A program made the position numbers and the translations under genes. The notes under the pieces were generated by a model, which was not told the origin of the DNA, ran no database searches, and was given only the letters and a program-made list of their open reading frames with translations. Below, piece after piece: positions 1 to 7,422 of a stretch of 11,767 nucleotides of DNA; the first letter of the stretch is position 1, and every line of letters begins with the position of its first letter. Source of the stretch: Chitinophagales bacterium (GTDB lineage Bacteria; Bacteroidota; Bacteroidia; Chitinophagales; UBA8649); contig JADHRO010000042.1 in the NCBI GenBank assembly GCA_016777395.1, positions 1 through 11,767 of the forward strand. The letters run 5' to 3'.

Positions 1-926
1 TATATGATATCAATACCCTATCGTGGGATGAAAAGATGCTGAAGGAAATGAATATTCCTAAATCAATGTTGCCTGAAGTAAGAAATTCATCTGAAATATA
101 TGGCCACACAACAAAGGATCTATTCGGCGATGAAATCCCTGTTGCGGGAATTGCTGGAGACCAGCAGGCTGCATTATTTGGTCAAGCTTGCTTTGCCAAA
201 GGAATGGCAAAAAATACTTATGGAACAGGTTGTTTTATGTTGATGAATACGGGCGATGAAAAAGTGGACTCCCCCTCTGGTTTGTTAACGACTATAGCAT
301 GGGGAATAGATGGGAAAGTATCATACGCATTAGAGGGAAGTGTCTTCATTGCAGGAGCGGCTATTCAATGGTTAAGAGATGGTTTGGGTCTTATCGAAAC
401 CGCTGCAGATAGTGAAACGATGGCAACAGAAACTGAGGATAGTGATGGAGTTTATGTAGTTCCTGCTTTTGCAGGCCTAGGAGCGCCATATTGGGATATG
501 TATGCAAGGGGTGCTATTTTTGGCTTAACTCGAAGAACAAGCAACAAGCATTTTGTTCGAGCAACTCTCGAGTCTTTGGCGTATCAGACCAAAGATGTTT
601 TGAATACCATGGAGCTGGACTCAGGGATTCACCTTGACACCTTGAGGGTGGATGGAGGAGCATGCGCAAATAATCTCTTGATGCAATTTCAAGCAGATAT
701 TTTAGATACTCCTGTAGAACGACCAAAAATAATTGAAACCACCGCTCTAGGTGCTGCTTACCTAGCGGGCATAGCGGTGAATTTTTATAAACAAGAAGAA
801 ATTACTGAAAATTGGCAGCTTGATAAGCAGTTTAGTGTGTATATGGATAATCAAAGTCGAGAGAACAAATATGCCGGTTGGCAAAAAGCTGTAGAGCGTT
901 GCAAAGGATGGATTGATAAGGAATAA
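1..926 (+). CDS. glpK: Glycerol kinase, C-terminal part (5' end outside window)
   Basis: Phosphorylates glycerol to sn-glycerol 3-phosphate with ATP in the cytoplasm, feeding glycolysis and phospholipid synthesis. About 307 codons are visible, read from base 3, roughly the last 60% of a family of about 500 residues. The frame is open to the window edge, so the ATG at 36 is internal. Visible family signatures are GIAGDQQAALFG, whose Asp (codon 159-161) matches the catalytic base Asp of FGGY kinases, then KNTYGTGCFMLMNTG, FAGLGAPYWD, RGAIFGLTR, LRVDGGACANN and TALGAAYLAG of the C-terminal ATP-binding domain. Identity to the E. coli enzyme is high by eye. The segment just before GIAGDQQ differs: the fructose-1,6-bisphosphate loop (GGKGGTR in E. 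coli) is absent, and so is the phosphorylatable His of Firmicutes enzymes. It ends at TAA 924-926, 12 bp before the next gene, so co-transcription is likely. Confidence 0.97.
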   Translation, partial: YDINTLSWDEKMLKEMNIPKSMLPEVRNSSEIYGHTTKDLFGDEIPVAGIAGDQQAALFGQACFAKGMAKNTYGTGCFMLMNTGDEKVDSPSGLLTTIAWGIDGKVSYALEGSVFIAGAAIQWLRDGLGLIETAADSETMATETEDSDGVYVVPAFAGLGAPYWDMYARGAIFGLTRRTSNKHFVRATLESLAYQTKDVLNTMELDSGIHLDTLRVDGGACANNLLMQFQADILDTPVERPKIIETTALGAAYLAGIAVNFYKQEEITENWQLDKQFSVYMDNQSRENKYAGWQKAVERCKGWIDKE

Positions 927-938
927 CAAGCATGCAGA

Positions 939-1907
939 TTGAAAGCAAGAAAACACAAGAAAAGTTTTGCATTATGGGTGCTGGGCTTATTTTCCCTAAC
1001 TTGCTATTCCAAAGTAAACTCAATGATTGATCAAGTTCAACTGAATTTTAATCCAAGTACACTTTTTTTATTGAATTGCATACTAGGATTCATTCTATTC
1101 GGCGTATCGTTAGATTTAAAATGGCAAGATTTCAAGCGGATTTACAAAATGCCAAAGGAAGTTCTTGTTGGTTTGTCTGGACAGTTACTGATTCTACCCT
1201 TACTTACTGCCGGTCTCATTTTTTTAATTAAGCCGCAAGCAAGTTTGGCCTTAGGAATGATATTGGTTGCTAGCTGTCCTGGAGGAAATCTATCTAACTT
1301 CATGACACACCATGCGAAGGGGAATACCGCCTTATCTGTTACCCTTACTACTTTAGCTACAGGTTTAGCGGTATTTTTTACACCACTTAATTTTTTTCTT
1401 TGGGGAAATCTGCTCCCCGAAACGAGTGCTTTAATGAAGGAGATAGATATTCCTTTATTGAGTATTATGTTAAACGTATTTCTCTTGATCGCCTTGCCAC
1501 TTAGTATAGGGCTCTGGGTCAGCCATAAATTTCCGCGGTTTGCTTGTAGAGTGAAAAAACCGATGAAATACTTTTCTCTTGGCTTCTTCTTCATCTTTAT
1601 TATTTTGGCTTTTGCCGCTAATTTCTCCTACTTCTTAGAATATATTCATGTGGTGTTCTTCATTGTCTTTATGCATAATGCTGTTGCATTTTTAGGAGGA
1701 TATGGTTTAGGCAGGCTATTTGGCTTCAGCCAAGCAAATAAACGAGCGATCACATTAGAAGTGGGATTGCAAAACTCGGGCTTAGGATTAATTTTAATCT
1801 TTAACTTTTTTAATGGTTTGGGTGGAATGGCTATCATTGCAGCCTTTTGGGGGATTTGGCACATCATTTCAGGATATACACTCGCTCAATTTTGGAGCAA
1901 GCGATAA
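939..1907 (+). CDS. Bile acid:sodium symporter family (BASS) transporter
   Basis: Predicted inner-membrane sodium-coupled transporter of the BASS/ASBT fold, 322 aa with about ten hydrophobic segments. Seen: SCPGGNLSN (residues 112-120) followed by a T..A.GN.ALSV stretch, and EVGLQNSGL (274-282). These match the crossover helices of the bacterial ASBT from Neisseria, including equivalents of its sodium ligands (Gln82, Ser119, Asn120, Glu274, Gln278). The C-terminal HNISG-type motif is present as HIISG. The start is TTG at 939. It is preferred over the ATG at 1023 because residues 9-20 (SFALWVLGLFSL) line up with the first transmembrane helix of the Neisseria protein, which the later start would lose. 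No strong ribosome binding site is visible for either. Substrate cannot be read from sequence; BASS proteins carry bile acids, pyruvate, pantothenate and other organic anions. It follows glpK by 12 bp. Confidence 0.9.
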   Translation: MKARKHKKSFALWVLGLFSLTCYSKVNSMIDQVQLNFNPSTLFLLNCILGFILFGVSLDLKWQDFKRIYKMPKEVLVGLSGQLLILPLLTAGLIFLIKPQASLALGMILVASCPGGNLSNFMTHHAKGNTALSVTLTTLATGLAVFFTPLNFFLWGNLLPETSALMKEIDIPLLSIMLNVFLLIALPLSIGLWVSHKFPRFACRVKKPMKYFSLGFFFIFIILAFAANFSYFLEYIHVVFFIVFMHNAVAFLGGYGLGRLFGFSQANKRAITLEVGLQNSGLGLILIFNFFNGLGGMAIIAAFWGIWHIISGYTLAQFWSKR

Positions 1908-1940
1908 TAGAATCAAAAGCAAATTCGTTTAGAGTGTACT

Positions 1941-2606
1941 ATGCGATTGCTTTTCATTTTCTTTTTAGTGTTAAATATAGCTCGAGCTACAACTATGTAT
2001 GAGGGCGATGGATTTATATTAAGCTTGGAAGAAGAGGATCATTTCATATTACTTCCAAAGGACCAAGTTTTAAAATTTAACTATTCAGGCAACTACCATA
2101 TTAGAATGGATAGTTTGATTTTAACAACTGACTACACTTCAGGGCAATCGAAAATATTGGCAATATATACAGTTAATGATTTGCAGCTGACAGCAAGATA
2201 TATGCAAATGGACATGCAAAAAATGCTACCAAAAAAATTATATTTTCGTCGGGAGATTTTTGACAATGGAGCGACAAAGCGAGAAATTTATTGGGAGGAT
2301 TATCCGAGTAGATCATATATCGCGTATATTTTCAATCAAGATAGTCAACCCTTAACTATAAGCGCTTATCAAAATGGTGTGAAAGACGGGAGAGAGCTAC
2401 TCTTTTATGCTAATGTCCATAATACTATTCGTGCCGTGCTGCATTATAAGCGAGGGGTGCTATCCAACAAATCATATTACTATGAGCTTGTAGAAGGCGA
2501 TTTTTCTAAAGTTAAGCTTGTGAAAGTAGAGACGTATTCACACGGTCACTTGAAGAAAACTAAAATGCCTGAAGCTCAACCAGTTTTTTATATAAGCCAT
2601 TTTTAG
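1941..2606 (+). CDS. Uncharacterised secreted protein with weak MORN-like repeats
   Basis: I do not recognise this 221-aa protein. The N-terminus (MRLLFIFFLVLNIARA) is a basic residue plus a hydrophobic core ending in a small-x-small site, consistent with a Sec signal peptide cleaved near residue 16, so export to periplasm or outer membrane is inferred. No lipobox Cys is present. Residues about 140-182 contain AYQNGVKDGRELLFY and then a YKRGVLSNKSYYYE stretch, resembling the Y.NG...G...YY pattern of MORN/YwqK-type repeats common in Bacteroidota. The rest is rich in beta-prone and aromatic residues. It lies 33 bp after the BASS gene and is probably in the same transcript. Its last 47 bp, including the stop TAG 2604-2606, overlap the 3' end of the opposing ABC exporter gene. 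Function is unknown. Confidence 0.75.
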   Translation: MRLLFIFFLVLNIARATTMYEGDGFILSLEEEDHFILLPKDQVLKFNYSGNYHIRMDSLILTTDYTSGQSKILAIYTVNDLQLTARYMQMDMQKMLPKKLYFRREIFDNGATKREIYWEDYPSRSYIAYIFNQDSQPLTISAYQNGVKDGRELLFYANVHNTIRAVLHYKRGVLSNKSYYYELVEGDFSKVKLVKVETYSHGHLKKTKMPEAQPVFYISHF

Positions 2607-4380
2607 CCATTAAGCTTATGTGATTTCCTTTTTCGACAATCACACCTTTTTCCATAACCACAATCTCATCGGCATACTGGATGGTTGATAGCCTATGGGC
2701 AATTACAATAGATGTTCGATTGCGCATCAATTTATTCAGTGCTTCTTGCACCAATTTTTCGGACTCGGAGTCAAGTGCTGAGGTGGCTTCGTCAAGGATG
2801 AGTATTGGAGGGTTCTTAAGGATAGCGCGGGCTATAGTCAAGCGTTGCCGTTGACCACCACTCAGATTCATTCCCCTATCTCCTATTACGGTGTCATAAG
2901 CTTTGGGCATTTGCATGATGAATTCATGCGCGTTTGCAATCTTTGCTGCCTCAATGATGTCTGCTTGCGTAGCATTAAAACCAAATGCAATATTGTTGGC
3001 AATTGTATCATTAAAAAGTAACGCCTCTTGAGTCACAACTCCCATCAAACTTCGCAAATCTTTCTTTTTACAGTTGCGAATATCTTTCCCATCAATTCTA
3101 ATTTGACCAGTATTCACATCATAGAATCTAGGCAACAAATCAGCTAAGGTAGACTTGCCAGCTCCAGAAGGACCAACCAAAGCAATCATATCTCCCTTTT
3201 TTACGGTCAGACTTACCTCATGAACAACAGGCTCATTGTCAAACTTATTATATGAAAAATTTACTTTGTCAAATTCAATAATACTATTGAAATTTGTTAT
3301 TTCCTCAGCTTCAGCGATTTCTAAAATTTCATCACGAGCATTCATTATTTTATCTATTCGCTGCATAGCCCCTAATCCTTTTTGAAGGGTATAGAATGCT
3401 CCAGAAAAACTTTTTGCAGGTGCAATTAAAGAGGCAAACATGAGCAGGTAAACTACGAATACCGAGTCCTTAATATTTCCAGATAAAACCTCATTTCCTC
3501 CAAACCAAATGATACTTGAAAACACAGCAATAGATAAGAACTCCGTAAGTGGAGAAGATAAAAACCGCTTGCGCAATACCCGATTCATCAAATGGAAAAA
3601 GTTGTTGCTTTCTTTATCAAATTGCAGCATTCTATATTTTTCGGCTGTAAAAGCTTTTACAATGCGAATGCCACTGATAGTTTCATCGTATAGTGAAGCT
3701 ATTTGCCCAAGTTTTTGCTGGCCTTCAAATGAAGGTTTCTTTAATGATTTACCTAAAGCTCCAATCATAAAAGCAATGACTAGAATAAGTAGAAAGACAA
3801 ATAGAGTAAGCTTATAGCTTATGGCAAAAAGTACAATTAATGAGATGATAATGGTTAGCGGTTCTTTAACTAATACCTCCAAAATATTTAAAACACCGTG
3901 CTCAACCTCAATCACATCTGCGGTTAAAGAACTTATTAAATCTCCCTTTTTACTCTTATTATAATAGCTTAATGGAAGGTTCAGTATCTTATTATTTAAT
4001 TGAATACGAATATCACGAACTACGCCATTTCTAATGGGAGCTAAAAAATATTGAGCCAAAAAGCGAAACAAGTTCTTTAAAAAGAAGACGGTGGTAATAG
4101 CAATGGCTAGGAAAATTAATCCCGCCTCTCTGCTGCTGTATTGTTCTATTTGTAATGTGACTAAGTAGTTCAGATAATCTTTAAGTGCATCAATACTAAA
4201 AGCCAATTCGGGAGCTTGGTTGACCGCCTTATCAGGATGAAAAATAATATCCAAGAATGGCATGACTATAGTCAATGAAAACACACTAAAAATAACATAT
4301 AGAATGTTGAATACGACATTTAAACCGATATTGAATTTATAATTTGTAAGATACTTGCTAAACGCCTTTATTTCCCTCAT
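2560..4380 (-). CDS. MsbA-type ABC exporter (fused membrane and ATPase domains)
   Basis: Half-size type-1 ABC exporter, 606 aa, expected to work as a homodimer in the inner membrane. An N-terminal six-helix membrane domain spans about residues 18-330, with long cytoplasmic loops. The ATPase domain has an A-loop Tyr (377), Walker A GPSGAGKST (403-411), Q-loop Gln451, signature LSGGQRQR (506-513), Walker B ILILDEATSALD (526-537, catalytic Glu531) and H-loop His562, so it looks fully active. Length and architecture fit the MsbA lipid A/lipid flippase family, and every Bacteroidota genome with LPS needs one. Multidrug exporters share this architecture, however, so lipid A transport is an inference. 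The ATG at 4378-4380 starts directly before a membrane-entry segment, with a TATCTTTG promoter box 8 bp upstream. The stop (2560-2562) lies inside the convergent neighbour. Confidence 0.93.
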   Translation of the reverse strand: MREIKAFSKYLTNYKFNIGLNVVFNILYVIFSVFSLTIVMPFLDIIFHPDKAVNQAPELAFSIDALKDYLNYLVTLQIEQYSSREAGLIFLAIAITTVFFLKNLFRFLAQYFLAPIRNGVVRDIRIQLNNKILNLPLSYYNKSKKGDLISSLTADVIEVEHGVLNILEVLVKEPLTIIISLIVLFAISYKLTLFVFLLILVIAFMIGALGKSLKKPSFEGQQKLGQIASLYDETISGIRIVKAFTAEKYRMLQFDKESNNFFHLMNRVLRKRFLSSPLTEFLSIAVFSSIIWFGGNEVLSGNIKDSVFVVYLLMFASLIAPAKSFSGAFYTLQKGLGAMQRIDKIMNARDEILEIAEAEEITNFNSIIEFDKVNFSYNKFDNEPVVHEVSLTVKKGDMIALVGPSGAGKSTLADLLPRFYDVNTGQIRIDGKDIRNCKKKDLRSLMGVVTQEALLFNDTIANNIAFGFNATQADIIEAAKIANAHEFIMQMPKAYDTVIGDRGMNLSGGQRQRLTIARAILKNPPILILDEATSALDSESEKLVQEALNKLMRNRTSIVIAHRLSTIQYADEIVVMEKGVIVEKGNHISLMAKNGLYKKLVELQAF

Positions 4381-4388
4381 TTGTACTA

Positions 4389-4396
4389 CAAAGATA
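4389..4396 (-). promoter_or_regulatory. Candidate -7 box (TATCTTTG) for the ABC exporter
   Basis: Read leftward, the bases spell TATCTTTG, an exact match to the Bacteroidota -7 consensus TAnnTTTG. It ends 8 bp before the exporter ATG. No convincing TTTG -33 element lies 17-23 bp upstream, so the call rests on the -7 box and its place in a divergent spacer. The implied 5' leader is very short. Confidence 0.4.
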
Positions 4397-4426
4397 TTTA
4401 TATTTCACTTTGTTTGTATTCCAACG

Positions 4427-4434
4427 TATTTTTG
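4427..4434 (+). promoter_or_regulatory. Candidate -7 box (TATTTTTG) for rbfA
   Basis: Exact match to TAnnTTTG, 13 bp before the ATG at 4448. TTTG copies at 4409-4412 and 4413-4416 are 14 and 10 bp upstream, closer than the usual -33 spacing, so the upstream element is uncertain. If used, transcription would begin only a few bases before the start codon, which slightly favours ATG 4454 as the real start. Confidence 0.4.
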
Positions 4435-4447
4435 TGCCACAGATTTT

Positions 4448-4816
4448 ATGCTTATGGAAAATAGAAGACAACATAAAATGGCGTCATTGCTCAAACAAAC
4501 CCTGGGAGATATTTTTATGAAAGATCTTCGAGGACACATAGGGAGTGGGGTATTAGTGAGTATTACTAATGTAAAAACCAGCCCAGATTTAGCAACGGCT
4601 AAGTTTTACTTAAGTGTTTTTGGTGCAGCGGTGCCACAAGAAATAGTTGATATGCTAAATGCCACTTCCTATGAATGGAGGAGGAAATTGGGCGCAGAAC
4701 TTAAACATCATTTAAGAAAGTTGCCTGAAATAGAGTTTTTCTTGGATGATACCTTAGAGTATGCTCAAAAAATGAACGAATTATTTATCAAATTAAATAA
4801 AGAGGACAAGGAGTGA
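4448..4816 (+). CDS. rbfA: 30S ribosome-binding factor A
   Basis: Small KH-fold protein that binds immature 30S subunits and assists 16S rRNA 5'-end maturation and cold adaptation. From ATG 4448 it has 122 aa, within the family range. Seen: an N-terminal basic helix (ENRRQHKMASLLKQTLGDIF), the VSITNVKTSPDLATAKFYLSV segment that carries the family's SPDL..AK.Y.SV signature, then a helix with the WRRKLG pattern and the terminal PEIEFFLDDTLEYAQKM stretch. The frame extends upstream to an ATG at 4355, but that would overlap the exporter's 5' end and add a 31-residue hydrophobic leader absent from the family. ATG 4448 (MLMENRRQ) or ATG 4454 (MENRRQ) is therefore the likely start. The stop TGA 4814-4816 overlaps the next gene's ATG. 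Confidence 0.94.
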   Translation: MLMENRRQHKMASLLKQTLGDIFMKDLRGHIGSGVLVSITNVKTSPDLATAKFYLSVFGAAVPQEIVDMLNATSYEWRRKLGAELKHHLRKLPEIEFFLDDTLEYAQKMNELFIKLNKEDKE

Positions 4817-6036
4817 TGCAGACTGCCTTTGCAATTGCCATACGTTACTTATTCTCTTCAAAAAGCACGAATGCAATAAATATCATTTCCTATATTTCCA
4901 TGATAGGAATGGGCTTAGGGGCTATGGTTTTGGTTGTCCTGTTATCGGTTTTCAATGGTTTTGAGGATTTAGTGATTCAATTGCAGGGTAGTTTTTATGC
5001 CGATATTGAAATTGATAAGACAACGGGCAAAGTATTTCAAGCAGACGATGTTTTTATTGAAAAAATAGAAAACATCGAAGGCATTGAAACCTATGCATTG
5101 GTTTTAGAAGAAAATGCATACGTGAGTTATGATGGCAAATCAACAGTGGCAAAAGTAAGGGCGTATGATGACCGGTTTTATTCGGTTAATACTATTGCGG
5201 ACTATATAATCGAAGGTTCAGCAGAATTACAGCACGATGGTCAGTACTTTGCCTTATTGGGTGCAGGAGTTTATTATCATATAAACGCGAGCAACAATCA
5301 ACCCATTTCAATAGCCATACCTAAAAAAGGTAAAACTAACGCAATCAATGTCTCTCAGTTGTTTGCAAGCGCTCAAATTTTACCCGGAGGCGTTTTCGGT
5401 ATTCAGAATGAGTTTGATAATTCCTACCTCATTACTTCTTTGGCCTTTTTAAGTGACTTACAAGGATTTAAAAATGAGGTATCAAGCATAGAGTTGAAAG
5501 TAAAAGAGGGCTTTGATGATAAAGCGGTAATAAATAATATCAATCAAGTACTTGGACCAGAATTTGAAACTACAACCCGCGTGCAGCAGAATAAATCCTT
5601 GTATCAAGCTATGCAAGCCGAAAAATATGCCATGATTGCCATTCTATTTTTGGTTTTATTAATTATTTCATTTACGATAGTTGGGGCTTTATCGATGTTA
5701 GCTATGGAGAAGAAGCTAGATATTTCTATCCTAAAAGCGATGGGGGCGAGTGATGGGTTTATATTCAAGGTCTTTATGTATCAAGGGGTTTTTGGTTCGT
5801 TAATAGGAGCCGTGGTTGGCGCCGTTTTAGGAGTCCTTATCGTGGGAGCGCAACAGTTGTTTGGCTTAGTTACTCTCGGAGGGAATGGGGGGTTTGTAAT
5901 TGAAGCGTATCCAGTAAAATTGGAGGCACCTGATGTCCTTCTGGCATTTACCCTTATTACTATTATCAGTCTTATAGCATCTTGGTTGCCAGCAAGTCGG
6001 GCGGCAAAAGGAAAAATGCTATTTGTGAAGTACTAG
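4816..6036 (+). CDS. FtsX-like permease, LolC/LolE type
   Basis: Inner-membrane permease of 406 aa with the MacB/FtsX plan: one N-terminal helix (about 22-46), a large periplasmic domain (about 50-265) and three C-terminal helices (about 271-296, 317-346, 374-393). Diagnostic segments are the start RYLFSSKSTNAINIIS, VVLLSVFNGFEDLV, and the cytoplasmic loop EKKLDISILKAMGAS (299-313), the coupling region of the LolC/LolE family. LolCDE extracts lipoproteins from the inner membrane for delivery to LolA. The cognate ATPase LolD is not next to it, which is common in Bacteroidota, so the assignment rests on family resemblance. The start is ATG 4816 in a TGATG junction; a GTG at 4813 is one codon upstream. 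AGAGGA at 4801-4806 is a usable ribosome binding site. Translational coupling to rbfA is likely. Confidence 0.88.
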   Translation: MQTAFAIAIRYLFSSKSTNAINIISYISMIGMGLGAMVLVVLLSVFNGFEDLVIQLQGSFYADIEIDKTTGKVFQADDVFIEKIENIEGIETYALVLEENAYVSYDGKSTVAKVRAYDDRFYSVNTIADYIIEGSAELQHDGQYFALLGAGVYYHINASNNQPISIAIPKKGKTNAINVSQLFASAQILPGGVFGIQNEFDNSYLITSLAFLSDLQGFKNEVSSIELKVKEGFDDKAVINNINQVLGPEFETTTRVQQNKSLYQAMQAEKYAMIAILFLVLLIISFTIVGALSMLAMEKKLDISILKAMGASDGFIFKVFMYQGVFGSLIGAVVGAVLGVLIVGAQQLFGLVTLGGNGGFVIEAYPVKLEAPDVLLAFTLITIISLIASWLPASRAAKGKMLFVKY

Positions 6037-6040
6037 ATAA

Positions 6041-6083
6041 CCGATTACTATAGATTTGGATTAAAGTCCACCACCTAAATCGG
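6041..6083 (+). terminator. Weak candidate terminator after the lolC/E-like gene
   Basis: CCGATT (6041-6046) is repeated inverted as AATCGG (6078-6083). A competing inner pair is GATTTGG/CCTAAATC (6053-6059 with 6074-6081, one bulge). A short T-containing tail (TTATTTT) follows from 6086. The long loop and competing pairings make this weak, but its place 5 bp after the stop in a convergent gap fits a terminator. Confidence 0.25.
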
Positions 6084-6140
6084 GCTTATTTTCGACTAAC
6101 AAATTGAAAATATGACCTTAGGGATTTGTTAATCAACTCA

Positions 6141-6163
6141 CAAAGAAAGAAGCGCGCACTTCT
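6141..6163 (-). terminator. Candidate Rho-independent terminator of porP/sprF
   Basis: Read leftward, AGAAGT-GCGC-GCTTCT (6163 to 6148) forms a six-pair stem, one pair being T-G, with a four-base loop. It is followed directly by the T-rich tail TTCTTTG (to 6141). It lies 27 bp after the porP/sprF stop. The tail is interrupted, so strength is uncertain. Confidence 0.4.
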
Positions 6164-6189
6164 GTGTAGAAACAAAAAGAAAGTTAAAG

Positions 6190-7257
6190 CTAGAAATTAG
6201 GACAAGCGGTCATTGTATTTATTCGCTTTTCCCAACCCCCAACATAGCTTAAGCCAAGCTCAAACCCTCCTCTAGAAAAGCTTGCATTGGTAAACTGGGA
6301 TACATTGATGTCATAGGCAATACCTATGTCCAAGCCATGGAAATTGACTCCGGTAAGCAAGGAGATGGACTCACTATTAATTCCATTGTTATTGCTTGCA
6401 TTTAAGCCACCAACCATCCGGTATAATGCGCCAAACCTGAAGGCATTGCCACTTGGGTCTCTATCATCAAATATATAGCGAATATCTGTACCATATAAAG
6501 TTTCAATATTCTGTCCTTGAAACTGAAGCAAAAACTTAGGGAGCACATCAAAGTTCTTTGAAACAGGGAAATTCACTCCAGAATGAACGGAATATTTAAT
6601 AGGTAGTTTAGCATCATCAATACCTAAAGATTCATTCGGTTGATTGACGTGTTGAGCACTAAAACCTCCATATGCAGTCGTTCTTTTATTTTTTCCTCGC
6701 ATAAAATAAAGAAGGCCAGCACTTGCATCGAAAAAAGTATAATTTTGATTGAGCTGAGCTAAATAGGCCGGGTTGTCCTGTATGATTGTCGCATCATAGT
6801 TAATCCCATTCCATTGATTTCCAAAGCGCAAATTATCAATACCAAAACTTCTTTGTATCATATCGGCCTGTAAACCAATGGAGAGATAATGCCGCCCCCA
6901 TTGATCTAGATTCTGCATATAACTCAAGGCTAACCCAACTCTAGTTGTACCATAATTTGAAGCAGCAGCCTTGTCGTTCATCATCTCTAATCCGATACCT
7001 AAGGCGTTCTTTTTAATCGGAATACGAAAATCAAAAGCGGCTGTCATCGTTCGGAATTGATTAGTGGATTCATCCCGCAAGACCTCACCCCATTGACTTC
7101 TGTATAAAAAACTTGCTCGATAATTACCATTCATAACTCCTGTCAAAGCTGGATTTAGCTGCAAGGGGGCTGTATAAAACTGCGTTAAATGCGGATCTTG
7201 AGCTTGGGAAGCAAATACAGTTAAACAGAGGCAAAATAGCGTAAGGAGTTTTTTCAT
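6190..7257 (-). CDS. PorP/SprF family type IX secretion outer-membrane protein
   Basis: Predicted outer-membrane beta-barrel protein of 355 aa. Residues 1-19 (MKKLLTLFCLCLTVFASQA) form a Sec signal peptide with cleavage before QDP. The mature start QDPHLTQFYTAPLQLNPALTG is the family hallmark, followed by YRASFLYRSQWGEV and alternating aromatic strands, and the chain ends in CPNF with a terminal aromatic residue typical of the family. PorP and SprF take part in type IX secretion and gliding in Porphyromonas and Flavobacterium. Many genomes carry numerous paralogues, often beside large PKD-repeat or T9SS-sorted proteins. None is next to this copy, so its partner is unknown. It is monocistronic as seen here: convergent with the permease gene and divergent from aspS. 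No exact TAnnTTTG box was found upstream. Confidence 0.93.
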   Translation of the reverse strand: MKKLLTLFCLCLTVFASQAQDPHLTQFYTAPLQLNPALTGVMNGNYRASFLYRSQWGEVLRDESTNQFRTMTAAFDFRIPIKKNALGIGLEMMNDKAAASNYGTTRVGLALSYMQNLDQWGRHYLSIGLQADMIQRSFGIDNLRFGNQWNGINYDATIIQDNPAYLAQLNQNYTFFDASAGLLYFMRGKNKRTTAYGGFSAQHVNQPNESLGIDDAKLPIKYSVHSGVNFPVSKNFDVLPKFLLQFQGQNIETLYGTDIRYIFDDRDPSGNAFRFGALYRMVGGLNASNNNGINSESISLLTGVNFHGLDIGIAYDINVSQFTNASFSRGGFELGLSYVGGWEKRINTMTACPNF

Positions 7258-7282
7258 AAGAAAACGAATTTACAAAAAACGC

Positions 7283-7379
7283 GGTAATTAAATTAGTATT
7301 GATAAAATTTAATCTAAAACTATAAACGCATCGAATTAGTAGCTTTATTGTCTTAAATTATGGATAAAGGGGTAATTAA
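7283..7379. repeat. 9-bp direct repeat GGTAATTAA in the porP/aspS spacer
   Basis: GGTAATTAA occurs at 7283-7291 and again at 7371-7379, 88 bp apart, inside the 165-bp divergent spacer. TAATTA is self-complementary, so either copy could bind a dimeric regulator. In AT-rich DNA a chance match is quite possible. Confidence 0.25.
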
Positions 7380-7393
7380 TCCAAAAGGATAAC

Positions 7394-7401
7394 TATTTTT
7401 G
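7394..7401 (+). promoter_or_regulatory. Candidate -7 box (TATTTTTG) for the aspS transcript
   Basis: Exact TAnnTTTG match, identical to the box before rbfA, lying 21 bp before the aspS ATG, which leaves room for a short leader. No TTTG at -33 is visible. It overlaps a TTG (7399-7401) that opens the aspS frame earlier, which argues against that TTG as the start codon. Confidence 0.45.
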
Positions 7402-7422
7402 AAGTCAAATTTTAACTTTATC

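Noticed and set aside
1142..1594. 150-codon open frame on the minus strand inside the BASS gene
   Set aside because: Antisense to a gene with clear family motifs; the translation has no recognisable domain and no promoter or ribosome binding site.
4355..4447. Longer rbfA frame from ATG 4355 with a hydrophobic leader
   Set aside because: RbfA is cytosolic and starts near the ENRRQHK helix; the extension would overlap the exporter start codon and cover both promoter boxes.
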